Shown here: positions 39,300 to 49,122 of the stretch, one piece after another
How positions within the stretch are numbered: position 1 is the stretch's first letter
How the letters are laid out: each line of letters starts with the position of its first letter
DNA from: Treponema sp.
Lineage (GTDB): Bacteria; Spirochaetota; Spirochaetia; Treponematales; Breznakiellaceae
Reading direction: 5' to 3'
Assembly: GCA_031254315.1 (NCBI GenBank)
Contig: JAIRUQ010000015.1
Coordinates: forward strand, 27,868-91,867
Length of the DNA stretch: 64,000 bases
Position numbers and translations under genes: made by a program
The notes under the pieces: generated by a model
The model's input: only the letters and a program-made list of their open reading frames with translations
Told to the model about the DNA's origin: nothing
Databases searched by the model: none

Positions 39300-42200
39300 T
39301 TAGAAGATATATAATCTTAATCCCATAATAATATGTGGGATTACTACTTGTATATTATTCGCCGCCGCTGGTACATCTGTCGGAACAAACCACAGCGAAG
39401 CTTCCGTAAACAAACTGAATGTTCTAAGGTACTTCTGTTTTGGAATTGTTACCTTGGGGAACTCAATCTGGAATAAAAGCGCGCTCATCCATGACGGCTC
39501 CCCGCTCTGGGTGTAGCCTTCGCTCGCAAGATCAAAGAGGGAGAAGTTCGCGCCTATTGCAAAGGATGCAAATAGCCATTCAAAGTCAGGTCCCAAAAAC
39601 CTTCTAAACGGCAAGTTGTAAAGTGAGGCTAATAGCTTAATACCAAATACATGACCGCCGTAACGAACATCTGATTCCCCGCTCGCGCTTCTGGGTTTGC
39701 CGCCCAAAGATACCCAAATATCATCGGTCATAAATCCGTATTGGAACTGAACCTTAACGTTGTCGTCAAAGAAACTCAAACCAAATCCAAAATCTGTATA
39801 TGTAGCTCCACCGGCGAATATATTGGGCATTTCATTGAATGTCTGTTTTAAGAACGGCGGAATAATGCCTTCAAAGTAAAGTCCTTGCAAGAAGCCCGGT
39901 ACTTCATAAAGCGCCTTGTCGCCTACGCGCAAATGGTATGTAAGACTTGTAAGTTCTATATCATCGGTCGCAGAAGCTGAGTACGCTATTTCTGTGTTGT
40001 ACCTTCCACCGGGTTCAGGAGTGATAAGCCGCACAACAGGATTCGTTTTATCAACTTGTACCAACATTCTTGTCAGTGCGATTTCTTCGTTTTTCATTGT
40101 GGTTCTTACTACTATATAATGCATTCCTTCCGGCATATCTCCGGTTTCAAGGCGGTAACGGTAATCAATGTCACGCGCCGCCGCTCTGCTTGTCCTAGTG
40201 AAGGTTCTTCCGTTGTCAAAACTGATCTCTGTATAGTCCGGCACTTTCGCGTTAATCGCGGCTTTTACTTCTCTTGGCGTGGATCTATCCGCGAGAAGTT
40301 CTCTGTCTTCTTCGCTTAATACATAGCCTGTGCGTCCGTAAAGATACGGTCTGTCATAAGCGAACTCGCCGAATTTAAAGCTGTCTATTGTTACCCACGG
40401 ACCGTCTCCCTGATAAACGATCTGGTATGATCTGGACATTACAAGTGGTCCGCCGCCAAAACTGCTGTGTACTATAACCGTATTGTTTCCGGGATTAAGG
40501 TATTCACCGCTAAGCGCGAAGTTGTAGTACCCTGTTGAATCTACTTCTGCTACCGTCGCGTCCCTTCCGTTGACTCTGATCGTTACAGTTCCTGCCGCAT
40601 CTGCGCCACCGGCGTATCCGTACAGGTTGAACTCTCCGCTTACAACTTCATTTTCAAGCGGATAGAGTATTTCTACAAAGTTTTTGTATGTCTGGCGCGC
40701 AAGTTGTAAGTTACGCGAGACACGGGTAATGTTTCCCGCCCTGTCGTTCGCTATGACCGCAACATTGTAGAAGCCGTCGGGAAGAGCGGCAATTTCAAGT
40801 CCTTCGCGGATTACAGGATTTAATTCTATGCGCCTGTTTCTTAAACTTGCAGGAATTGTTACGCCTTCAAGACTGCGAAGCTCTATGCTAAGCGAGCTAA
40901 GGTTAGGATCAAGAGCGCGTCCCATTACCGATACATGACCGACAGACATTGAACCGTCGCCGGGACTGTCAAGGATTACCTCAGGCGGCGTATTGTCAAT
41001 GTTGATCATATTCGCGTAGGTTGCCGGCACATCGTACCTGTCCACTACACGAATAAAGACAACGTGAGCGCCGTCTTTTAATATTCTTGTGTTAAATTGA
41101 TATGTCCACTGTATTGTTTCAGAAGCTGTTCCAAACGTGCTTCTTACAGTGTTAAATGTATTTCCGTTATCAAGAGACACCTGCACTGACTTTAGACCGT
41201 TTCTGTCAAACGCCGTGCCGCGTATTTCTATTGCGTCTTTTAATACTGTGTCGTAAAGCGGATAAACTACTGTAGCCGCCGGTTCAATAAGCGATACGCG
41301 GAAGTTCCTTGTTACAGGCTGGCTTCTTACGCCGTAGATGTCTTCCGCTACTACCGTTACAGAGTGTTCGTTATCTGTCAGGCTGGAAAGGAGTATAGGT
41401 ATGGAGAACCCGTTTTCGGCGTCAATTGTCTGCCACGCGCCTGAGTCAATTCTATACTGCGCTCCCTTTATTCCGTCGTCATCGAACATTACACCCGATA
41501 CTATAAAATCCGTTGTTATTACTTCATTGTCCTGCGGCAGTATTACATGCACTACAGGTATGTCCATTTCTCTGTCTATTACAAAGTCCCATCTGTTAGC
41601 CTGACTTGTATTTCCGGCTTTGTCCGTAAATGTAAAGTTCATGCTCTCATCAAGAGGCATTTGTGTCGAATCCATTAATACTTCAAAGAACCGCGGGTCG
41701 TAATCTTTGTCCCAAGACGCGCTGTTGTACACTTCTCTGGTTATCGACGAAGCGCCTCCCCTTGCCGGTCTGCTGTACGAAATTGTATCAAGCGAGCCGC
41801 CTTCTTCAACTGCGAACGCCATCCGTATTGTTCCGTTTACCCTGGCGTCCGTTACAGGCATTACCAACTGCGCCTGCGGAGCCTGTGTGTCTTTTAATAC
41901 CGTAAAACCTTGAGTCGCGCTTAAACCTGATTCGTTAGACACCCTTACCAATATAGTAACAGCGCCGTCGGCAACGGACGATATGTCCACCTGCCTTGAA
42001 ACGTTTGTATTTACAGGGGCGCGAAGAGATGAAAGGTCAGAACTTGAAAGAAGACCTGTCCAGCTATCTCCCATGTCCAGCGATACGTCTACAGCGTTTA
42101 CCCTGCCCCTGCTTGATATATTAAAATTCACAGGTGCGCTGTTTCTTACCCAGTTGTAGTTTGTAGCGCTCGTAGTTATAACAGGACCTGACGAGTCAGA

Positions 42201-44237
42201 AAGAACTCTGTACTGACTGCTTGTAAATGTCCCCGCCGTACCCGTATCAAGCCGTAAAGAGAACGGACCTGCTTCGCCGTCGCCTGTGGCGGTCAGCAAC
42301 ACGCGTCCGCGATTGTCAATTTCTACGTTGAGCATATTTGAACCCGATGAAAGAACCGCGTTTGCCAGCGGAACCGGGCTTATTCCCATCAATGTCTCAC
42401 CGGATTTTAGCAGAATGCGCCCGTCTGTAAGCGTATTCGCCCTTACCCATGAGAATGTATTTTCTAACAGCCCGTACGCGCTCACAAACACATATTCGTC
42501 AAAAACACCTTCTTGTCCGCTACGGTCAGCCGCTGTTAATCTTATTCTTAAAAGACCTTCCGGTAACTGTTCGGGAACCGGTACTGTCGCCGTGAAAACA
42601 TCCCTTGAGCCTGTCAGTCTAACCATGGCAGGACTCGCGTCCCCAAATGAAACTGTCGCGTTAACAGGAACCGCCGGAGACCTGACTGTCACCTGCATTG
42701 TCATTCTTGGCGAGGGCTTTATTACCATTCCTGTATAAAAAGTCGCTACAGAAGGACTCCTTCCTTCCTGCGAAGTTATCGAAACAATCTCCGGCGCTGG
42801 AATCGCTCCGGCTGTCGCTATACCTCTTACCGCGACCTTTGGTCCTACCATTCCTGTAACGTCTTTTGCCCATACTTCAAGGTTATGGTTTCCTTCGGGA
42901 ATGTTCGGTATCATAAACTGAAAATATCCGTTCGCCGGTATTTCTACTGCGGCTCCCCCATCAAGCGAATAGAAAACTGATGCTACCGCCGTGTTGTCTG
43001 TCGCCGTTCCTTTTACTACAAGAGTATTTCCCTTTATTAATCCGGGAACAGGAGAAGTCAATGTTACTACGGGCAGATCGGCTGTGGGATTTACCCTGTA
43101 CCTCTGTCTTGTTACGCTCGTGTTGCCGGATACGTCAACAGCGCGCACTTCTACGTCTATGCTTGACGCTTTTTGATTTCTAAGGTCTACGTCCGCTGTC
43201 CACCAATGGTTTCCGGGAAGCAGTTCAACTTCTCCGCTCGCACTCCCCGCTTTCCATGTTACAGAACGCAGTCCAACAGGATGCTGTGCGTAACCGGCTA
43301 TTGAGAATAGTCCGTTTACCGTCGTGTTCGCCTCAGGATAAACGATCTTCACATCGGGGGCAGTATTGTTTACAAACAGCAGGTGCGCCGCAGTTCCAAT
43401 GCTACCGCAACTGTCTATACCTCTGAACCACAGTACCGCAGGTCCATCATCAAATATCTTTGTGTCTATGTTTATTTCCCAGTTGTAGAGTCCGGTTCTT
43501 CTGTCCAGAGAAGGGCGTGCCGCTATATAACGTTCCCCGCCGTCTACAGAATAGCTAAAAGCGCTTATTCCGTTTCCGTCCGCGACCGTTCCTCTAAGCC
43601 TTAACCTTCCTGAAACCAGCGCTCCTACTTCATGGCTTGTTACTGCCGCGTCCGGTTTTTTGCGGTCGAGCGTCCAGTAAACTACAGATTTTCTGTGCTG
43701 TCTCGGTTTGAAACTATCAGATATGCCGGACAAGCCGTTTATGTCTACCGCCCATGCGGTTACCGTATAATTTCCGTCCGTCCATATATCGCCGTTTGTC
43801 GTGTCCAAAAAGTATGACCAGTAATCAGAGCCGCTGGCATTCACGCGCAAAAGCTCCTCTCCCCTGCCGTCCGTGCCGCGCGTAATTGACAGTTCTACAT
43901 GGTCAACAGCGTCGTCATCAAAAGCAAGTCCTACTATGTTCATATTCCCCTGTACGCGCATATGCGGAAGGGGGTTTATTATCGTTACATAGGGAAGATC
44001 CGAAGCCGGGTCTATGGTAATATTATCCGGTCCCGACCTTGCCGTGTTTCCGGCTCTGTCGGTAGCTTCAATGTAATAATTGTACCTACCGGGCTTTCTT
44101 TCGGACGTGTCCATTGTGTCTTGAAATCCTGAAGGATCAGCGGCTGTCCTGTTATCGTTGTCTTTACCGCCTGCCGCCCATAGACCGCTGGTGAAAACCG
44201 CCAACAAAATAAAGATAAAAAATTTTCTCACGCTCAT
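39300..44237 (-). CDS. Giant Ig-like-repeat surface protein with probable C-terminal outer-membrane barrel
   Basis: Signal peptide MSVRKFFIFILLAVFTSGLWA; repeated Ig-like units (PVPGLIKGNTLVVKGTATDNTAVASVFYSLDGGA, PLYDTVLKDAIEIRGTAFDRNGLKSVQVSLDNG); last ~170 aa aromatic/beta-rich ending ...MGLRLYIF. Confidence 0.85.
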   Translation of the reverse strand: MSVRKFFIFILLAVFTSGLWAAGGKDNDNRTAADPSGFQDTMDTSERKPGRYNYYIEATDRAGNTARSGPDNITIDPASDLPYVTIINPLPHMRVQGNMNIVGLAFDDDAVDHVELSITRGTDGRGEELLRVNASGSDYWSYFLDTTNGDIWTDGNYTVTAWAVDINGLSGISDSFKPRQHRKSVVYWTLDRKKPDAAVTSHEVGALVSGRLRLRGTVADGNGISAFSYSVDGGERYIAARPSLDRRTGLYNWEINIDTKIFDDGPAVLWFRGIDSCGSIGTAAHLLFVNNTAPDVKIVYPEANTTVNGLFSIAGYAQHPVGLRSVTWKAGSASGEVELLPGNHWWTADVDLRNQKASSIDVEVRAVDVSGNTSVTRQRYRVNPTADLPVVTLTSPVPGLIKGNTLVVKGTATDNTAVASVFYSLDGGAAVEIPANGYFQFMIPNIPEGNHNLEVWAKDVTGMVGPKVAVRGIATAGAIPAPEIVSITSQEGRSPSVATFYTGMVIKPSPRMTMQVTVRSPAVPVNATVSFGDASPAMVRLTGSRDVFTATVPVPEQLPEGLLRIRLTAADRSGQEGVFDEYVFVSAYGLLENTFSWVRANTLTDGRILLKSGETLMGISPVPLANAVLSSGSNMLNVEIDNRGRVLLTATGDGEAGPFSLRLDTGTAGTFTSSQYRVLSDSSGPVITTSATNYNWVRNSAPVNFNISSRGRVNAVDVSLDMGDSWTGLLSSSDLSSLRAPVNTNVSRQVDISSVADGAVTILVRVSNESGLSATQGFTVLKDTQAPQAQLVMPVTDARVNGTIRMAFAVEEGGSLDTISYSRPARGGASSITREVYNSASWDKDYDPRFFEVLMDSTQMPLDESMNFTFTDKAGNTSQANRWDFVIDREMDIPVVHVILPQDNEVITTDFIVSGVMFDDDGIKGAQYRIDSGAWQTIDAENGFSIPILLSSLTDNEHSVTVVAEDIYGVRSQPVTRNFRVSLIEPAATVVYPLYDTVLKDAIEIRGTAFDRNGLKSVQVSLDNGNTFNTVRSTFGTASETIQWTYQFNTRILKDGAHVVFIRVVDRYDVPATYANMINIDNTPPEVILDSPGDGSMSVGHVSVMGRALDPNLSSLSIELRSLEGVTIPASLRNRRIELNPVIREGLEIAALPDGFYNVAVIANDRAGNITRVSRNLQLARQTYKNFVEILYPLENEVVSGEFNLYGYAGGADAAGTVTIRVNGRDATVAEVDSTGYYNFALSGEYLNPGNNTVIVHSSFGGGPLVMSRSYQIVYQGDGPWVTIDSFKFGEFAYDRPYLYGRTGYVLSEEDRELLADRSTPREVKAAINAKVPDYTEISFDNGRTFTRTSRAAARDIDYRYRLETGDMPEGMHYIVVRTTMKNEEIALTRMLVQVDKTNPVVRLITPEPGGRYNTEIAYSASATDDIELTSLTYHLRVGDKALYEVPGFLQGLYFEGIIPPFLKQTFNEMPNIFAGGATYTDFGFGLSFFDDNVKVQFQYGFMTDDIWVSLGGKPRSASGESDVRYGGHVFGIKLLASLYNLPFRRFLGPDFEWLFASFAIGANFSLFDLASEGYTQSGEPSWMSALLFQIEFPKVTIPKQKYLRTFSLFTEASLWFVPTDVPAAANNIQVVIPHIIMGLRLYIF

Positions 44238-44404
44238 CCTTTCCCCCTTCATGTCTCTTTTTAAAGAAACTCGAGTAAAAATTTAAACCCCTCCAAAATA
44301 TAGAAAAATCCTAACTTATATCATACTACATATATACAGTTTTTTGCAACTTTTTTTCAACAAATTTTCTTTATTTTTATTATAATTATAAATGCCTTTT
44401 TTTC

Positions 44405-44433
44405 TTGCCAAAAAAACAAATATTCTGTAAAAT
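44405..44433 (+). promoter_or_regulatory. Putative sigma70-type promoter of the pyr operon
   Basis: TTGCCA (44405-44410), 17-bp spacer, TAAAAT (44428-44433). Confidence 0.5.
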
Positions 44434-44440
44434 TAAAATC

Positions 44441-44506
44441 ATGAGGTCTGTAAAAACTTCAAAAACCGTCATTATAGCCGCCTATAAGGGCGGTTTTTTT
44501 GTATAA
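44441..44506 (+). CDS. Putative 21-aa leader peptide overlapping the pyr attenuator
   Basis: ATGAGGTCTGTAAAAACTTCAAAAACCGTCATTATAGCCGCCTATAAGGGCGGTTTTTTTGTATAA = [21 protein letters not shown]; no clear RBS. Confidence 0.4.
   Translation: MRSVKTSKTVIIAAYKGGFFV
44477..44500 (+). terminator. Intrinsic terminator/attenuator in the pyrB leader
   Basis: GCCGCC-TATAAG-GGCGGT followed by T-run (TTTTTTT), ending 18 nt before pyrB ATG. Confidence 0.75.
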
Positions 44507-44517
44507 TTGGGGGGAAA

Positions 44518-45453
44518 ATGGCTAATATTTCAAAAATTAAGGGAAAATCTCTGGTAGAGCCCGAAGATTTCTCCGTGGAAGAGATGGAATCCCTGTTTTT
44601 AATGTCCGAAAAAATCGAAAAAAACGAAAAATACTTGCGTGAAAGTTGCCGGGGAAAGCTCCTCGCTACCCTCTTTTTTGAGCCAAGCACCCGTACCCGC
44701 TTGAGTTTTGAGGCGGCTATGCTCCGCCTTGGGGGGAGCTGTCTTGGGTTTGCCGACAGCGGTTCTTCCTCCGCAGTCAAGGGGGAAAGCCTCGCGGACA
44801 CAATCCGTATGGCGGCAAGTTACGCCGACGCTATTGTCATGAGGAACCCAAAGGAAGGGTCGGCTCTTTTGGCAAAGCGCTACTCTTATGTTCCTGTTAT
44901 AAATGCCGGAGACGGGGGGCATCACCACCCTACTCAGACCCTTACAGACCTTCTTACGATTAGGCGGCTTTTGGGTAAAATCGGCAATCTTACCGTAGGC
45001 TTCTGCGGCGATCTTAAATTCGGCAGAACCGTACACTCTCTCGCCAAAGCGCTTGCCCGTTATGAAAAGATAAAGATGATCTTTATCTCCCCAAAAGAAC
45101 TTGTCCTTCCTGAATATATAAAAACAATTTTAAAGAAAAGAAATGTTCTGTTTGAAGAAAGGGAAAACCTTGAAAAATCCATGCCTGAACTGGACGTGCT
45201 TTACATGACAAGGGTTCAGAGGGAGAGGTTTTTTAACGAGGATGATTATATCCGCCTGAAGGACATATATGTTCTTAACAGCGATAAAATGTCCTTAGGG
45301 AAGGAGAAAATGATCGTTTTACACCCCCTGCCCCGCGTAAACGAAATCGCGGTCGAAGTTGATTCTGACCCAAGAGCGGTTTATTTTAAACAGGCGAAAT
45401 ACGGAATGTATGTCCGCATGGCGTTATTAGCCTCAATTTTAGGAGTGAAGTAA
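44518..45453 (+). CDS. pyrB: Aspartate carbamoyltransferase catalytic chain
   Basis: [48 protein letters not shown]. Confidence 0.95.
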   Translation: MANISKIKGKSLVEPEDFSVEEMESLFLMSEKIEKNEKYLRESCRGKLLATLFFEPSTRTRLSFEAAMLRLGGSCLGFADSGSSSAVKGESLADTIRMAASYADAIVMRNPKEGSALLAKRYSYVPVINAGDGGHHHPTQTLTDLLTIRRLLGKIGNLTVGFCGDLKFGRTVHSLAKALARYEKIKMIFISPKELVLPEYIKTILKKRNVLFEERENLEKSMPELDVLYMTRVQRERFFNEDDYIRLKDIYVLNSDKMSLGKEKMIVLHPLPRVNEIAVEVDSDPRAVYFKQAKYGMYVRMALLASILGVK

Positions 45454-45454
45454 A

Positions 45455-45889
45455 ATGCTTAACATAGATGAAATAAAAAACGGTATTGTTATAGATCATA
45501 TCAAGGCGGGGCTTGGTATTCGTATTTTTAACTGGTTAAACCTTGATAAAGCTCCGTATACTGTGGCATTTGTCGGAAACGCCCATTCTGGAAGTAGCGG
45601 CAAAAAGGACATCATTAAAATTGACAATACAATTTCGATCAATTTTGACTTACTTGGATTAATCGATCCCAATATTACCGTAAATATTATAGAGAATGAA
45701 AAAGTTACAAAAAAGATAAAACTTTCTCTTCCCCAAAAAGTAGAAAATGTGCTAACTTGTAAAAATCCGCGTTGTATAAGTTCTACGGAAAAATATCTGC
45801 CCCATGTTTTTCATCTGGAAAACGGGGAACAGCGTACATACCGTTGTGAATACTGCGATGAAATTATTTCCGCCGGAGATTTTACATGA
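45455..45889 (+). CDS. pyrI: Aspartate carbamoyltransferase regulatory chain
   Basis: GIVIDHIKAGLGIRIFNWLNL; zinc motif CKNPRCISSTE...YRCEYCDEII; follows pyrB. Confidence 0.92.
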   Translation: MLNIDEIKNGIVIDHIKAGLGIRIFNWLNLDKAPYTVAFVGNAHSGSSGKKDIIKIDNTISINFDLLGLIDPNITVNIIENEKVTKKIKLSLPQKVENVLTCKNPRCISSTEKYLPHVFHLENGEQRTYRCEYCDEIISAGDFT

Positions 45890-46782
45890 GTCAGCCTGTT
45901 CCTGCTATAGATTTATTATTTGAATCTGTCAAAAAAAAAGGTCATGTCTGCGTTGGGCTTGATACTTCGGCGGAATATGTCCCGCCTATGGAAAGGCGCA
46001 AAGCCCAAAACGATTCTGAGGCGGTGCTTTCCTTTAATAAAGCGTTAATTGATGTAACCTTTGATGCCGCCGCTTGTTTTAAGGTACAGATCGCGTATTA
46101 CGAAGAGATGGGCAAAGCGGGGCTTTGCGCCTACAGCGAAACGTTAAAATATATCCGTTCAAAGGGCGGCATTGTAATCACCGACATAAAGCGCGGAGAT
46201 ATTGCCGACACCGCGCTCCGCTACGCGAAAGCCCACTTTCAAGGCGATTTTGAGGCGGATTTTGTTACTTTAAGCCCATATATGGGCATGGACTCAATAG
46301 AGCCGTGGCACAAAACAGCGCGAAATCTTGGCAAGGGCGCGTTTGTTCTTATGCGTACAAGCAATCCCGGAATGAGGGATTTTGAGTATTTGGAAATCGC
46401 TAATAGCGGGGGAAAACGTCTTTATCACGCTATTGGCGATAAAATGTCAGCGTTGGCGGATGAGGCAAAAGGCAGCCATGGCTACGGGCTTTTTGGGGTC
46501 GTGGTTGGCTGTACAGAGAGGGATGAAGCGGAGGAAATCAGGAAAAACTATCCAAACCTGTTTTTCCTCATCCCCGGTTACGGAGCGCAGGGAGGCGGCG
46601 CGAAGGACGCGGCTTTGCTGTTAAAAAACGGAAACGGCGGCGTAGTAAACGCTTCACGCTCGATAATAACGGCATGGCAGAAAGCTGACAAAGATATTGA
46701 AAAGGTTGATAATAATTTTGCCGCGCAGGAGGCAGGAAAAGCGGCAGTTAAGATGAGAGACGAGATATTGGCAGAAGTATAA
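45886..46782 (+). CDS. pyrF: Orotidine 5'-phosphate decarboxylase
   Basis: HVCVGLDTSAEYVPP, GGIVITDIKRGDIADTALRYA, LIPGYGAQGGGAKDA; ATGA overlap with pyrI. Confidence 0.93.
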   Translation: MSQPVPAIDLLFESVKKKGHVCVGLDTSAEYVPPMERRKAQNDSEAVLSFNKALIDVTFDAAACFKVQIAYYEEMGKAGLCAYSETLKYIRSKGGIVITDIKRGDIADTALRYAKAHFQGDFEADFVTLSPYMGMDSIEPWHKTARNLGKGAFVLMRTSNPGMRDFEYLEIANSGGKRLYHAIGDKMSALADEAKGSHGYGLFGVVVGCTERDEAEEIRKNYPNLFFLIPGYGAQGGGAKDAALLLKNGNGGVVNASRSIITAWQKADKDIEKVDNNFAAQEAGKAAVKMRDEILAEV

Positions 46783-46806
46783 AAAGTAGTTTTATGGAGT
46801 AGTATT

Positions 46807-47577
46807 GTGGTTAAAAGCATTGTTTGTGAACTTAAACAAAACTCCCCTGTAACAGAAGAATATTTTATTCTTGAATTTATTTGGGATCACGCCCCCCCGA
46901 AAGCGGGGCAATTTTTTATGGTAAAACCCTTGCGGAGCGTTGTTTTTTTACCGCGACCATTTGGTATTTTTGAATACAACGCGGAGCAAAAAACCGTAAA
47001 GTTCCTTATCGCGAAAAAGGGCAAGGGGACAGAGGAACTTTTTCGGCTTCAAACCGGAGAAAAAGTACAGCTAACAGGACCTCTTGGCAACTGTTTCGCG
47101 GATTTTTTGCCGGAGACGGGCAAGGCGGCTCTTGTCGGGGGAAGCGCTGGAGTCGCTCCTTTAGCGGCTCTTGTCGCCGAAAAACCCGATTATCAATTTT
47201 ACTTTTATGCCGGTTTTAAAAAAGGCTTCCGCGAAAAAGAACAGGAAAACGCGATTCTTGGCTCTGCCTTAAAAGCAAAAAAAGTTGTTGTAACCGCCGA
47301 AGACGGCGGGAACGCAATTAACGGTTTTATTACGGATTATATTTTTGAGCCTGAAAGTTATGATGTAATTTTTGGATGCGGTCCATTGGGCATGATGAAC
47401 GCGTTAAAGAAAAAGTGCGCGGCGAAAAACGTGCCGTGCTTTTTGTCAATGGAAAGCAGATTTGCCTGCGGAGTCGGAGCCTGTAACGGCTGTACCCTTC
47501 ACCTTGCGAGCGGCATGAAGCGGTGCTGTAAAGACGGTCCTGTTTTTCCCGCCGGGGAGATAAACTTTAATGAGTGA
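46807..47577 (+). CDS. pyrK: Dihydroorotate dehydrogenase electron transfer subunit
   Basis: FAD/NAD domain, [2Fe-2S] cysteines in SRFACGVGACNGCTLHLASGMKRCCKDGPVF. Confidence 0.92.
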   Translation: MVKSIVCELKQNSPVTEEYFILEFIWDHAPPKAGQFFMVKPLRSVVFLPRPFGIFEYNAEQKTVKFLIAKKGKGTEELFRLQTGEKVQLTGPLGNCFADFLPETGKAALVGGSAGVAPLAALVAEKPDYQFYFYAGFKKGFREKEQENAILGSALKAKKVVVTAEDGGNAINGFITDYIFEPESYDVIFGCGPLGMMNALKKKCAAKNVPCFLSMESRFACGVGACNGCTLHLASGMKRCCKDGPVFPAGEINFNE

Positions 47578-48529
47578 TACTATGAGCGAAACAGTTACAG
47601 AAAACACTATTGATATGTCTGTTAATTTGGCGGGAGTTAAATTAAGAAATCCGGTTATTGCCGCGTCGGGAACATTCGGTAACGGAAGCGAATACAGCGA
47701 AATTATTGATGTTTCACTTCTTGGCGGAATTTGCACAAAGGGACTGACAATGACACCGCGCGAGGGAAACACAGGGGTACGCGTCTGGGAAACTCCAAGC
47801 GGATTAATAAATTCAGTCGGTCTTGAAAATGTAGGCATTTCTTCATTCATCGAAAATAAACTGCCATTCTTGCGTCAGCTTGGACCCGCCGTAATCGCCA
47901 ATCTTTCGGGAGGCTCATCCGATGAATATGTCGAGGGAGCTGTCCTTCTAAACGAATCGTCTGTGGACATGATAGAGTTAAACATTTCATGCCCAAATGT
48001 TAAAGTCGGCGGATTGTCATTCGGCATGGATCCGGGAACTGCCGCCGCCCTTGTCTCCGCAGTACGCCGCGTTTGTACAAACAAGCCGCTGATAGTTAAA
48101 CTTTCACCTAACGCGCCTAATATAGCGTCTATCGCTCTTTCCTGCGTAAGAGCCGGAGCGGACGCTTTCTCCCTTGTAAACTCATTTAAGGCGATGGCGA
48201 TAGATGTTGCCGGCAAAAAACCTGTTTTTGAAAATATCACCGCAGGGCTTTGCGGTCCGGCAATCCGCCCAATCGCCCTTCGCCTTGTCTGGGAGTTATT
48301 CGACACTCTAAAAGACTCAAAATTAAACGTTCCAATCGTAGGAATCGGAGGTATCGCCTGTACAAATGACGCTCTTGAATTCCTTATGGCAGGCTCCTGC
48401 GCCATTCAGGTAGGCAGTGCGACTTTTTCTAATCCGCACACAATGATAGAAATCATTGACGGGTTACACAAATACATGTCAGATAACAAATTATCAGCTA
48501 TAAGCGAAATTTCTATAAGGGAGAAATAA
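47570..48529 (+). CDS. pyrD: Dihydroorotate dehydrogenase (class 1B type)
   Basis: VNLAGVKLRNPVIAASGTFGNG, ELNISCPNVKVGGLSFGMDP, VGIGGIACTNDALEFLMAG. Confidence 0.94.
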   Translation: MSDTMSETVTENTIDMSVNLAGVKLRNPVIAASGTFGNGSEYSEIIDVSLLGGICTKGLTMTPREGNTGVRVWETPSGLINSVGLENVGISSFIENKLPFLRQLGPAVIANLSGGSSDEYVEGAVLLNESSVDMIELNISCPNVKVGGLSFGMDPGTAAALVSAVRRVCTNKPLIVKLSPNAPNIASIALSCVRAGADAFSLVNSFKAMAIDVAGKKPVFENITAGLCGPAIRPIALRLVWELFDTLKDSKLNVPIVGIGGIACTNDALEFLMAGSCAIQVGSATFSNPHTMIEIIDGLHKYMSDNKLSAISEISIREK

Positions 48530-49122
48530 TGGACAAAGTAATTGAATTACTGAGGGAATCAGAGGCTCTGCTGGAAGGGCACTTTCTTTTAAGCTCAGGA
48601 CGCCACTCGGATAAATATTTTCAATGCGCAAAACTTTTACAGTACCCTGACAAGGCGCGGGCGGCTTTAGAACAGGCGGTTGAAAAAATACGCGAGGACA
48701 TGAAAAGCGGAAAAATTAAAGTTGATATTGTAGTGGGTCCCGCGATTGGCGGAATAATCGCGGCGTGGGAGGTCGCAAGACAACTTGGACTTCCGGCGAT
48801 TTTTACAGAGAGAGACGATAACGGAGCGATGAGCATACGACGCGGCTTTGAGATTCAAAACGGACAAAATGTTTTAATAGTCGAAGATGTTGTAACTACG
48901 GGAAAATCATCTTTGGAGTGCGCTACCGCTCTTGAGGGAGCCGGAGCTGTAATATCAGCCCTTGCCTGCATTGTTGACAGGCGGGCACAAGGAGCGCAGG
49001 ACATTCCGTGGGCGTTCTATCCGGCGGTTAAAATAACTGCGGGAAACTGGGACGCTTCAGAGTGCGAGTTGTGCAAGCAGGGAATTCCTGCGGTAAAACC
49101 CGGTTCAAGAAAAATAACGTGA
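48529..49122 (+). CDS. pyrE: Orotate phosphoribosyltransferase
   Basis: LLSSGRHSDKYFQCAKLLQYP; VLIVEDVVTTGKSSLECATAL PRPP motif. Confidence 0.94.
   Translation: MDKVIELLRESEALLEGHFLLSSGRHSDKYFQCAKLLQYPDKARAALEQAVEKIREDMKSGKIKVDIVVGPAIGGIIAAWEVARQLGLPAIFTERDDNGAMSIRRGFEIQNGQNVLIVEDVVTTGKSSLECATALEGAGAVISALACIVDRRAQGAQDIPWAFYPAVKITAGNWDASECELCKQGIPAVKPGSRKIT

Noticed and set aside
41663-41913. Small ORFs opposite the giant surface genes (and other antisense ORFs at 10954, 11350, 13563, 14506, 47875 etc.)
   Set aside because: Antisense shadows of well-supported coding regions with no recognisable protein features.
44441-44506. PyrR-binding attenuator
   Set aside because: I see no clear PyrR anti-antiterminator consensus and no pyrR in the window; kept instead as a leader-peptide/UTP-type attenuation hypothesis.
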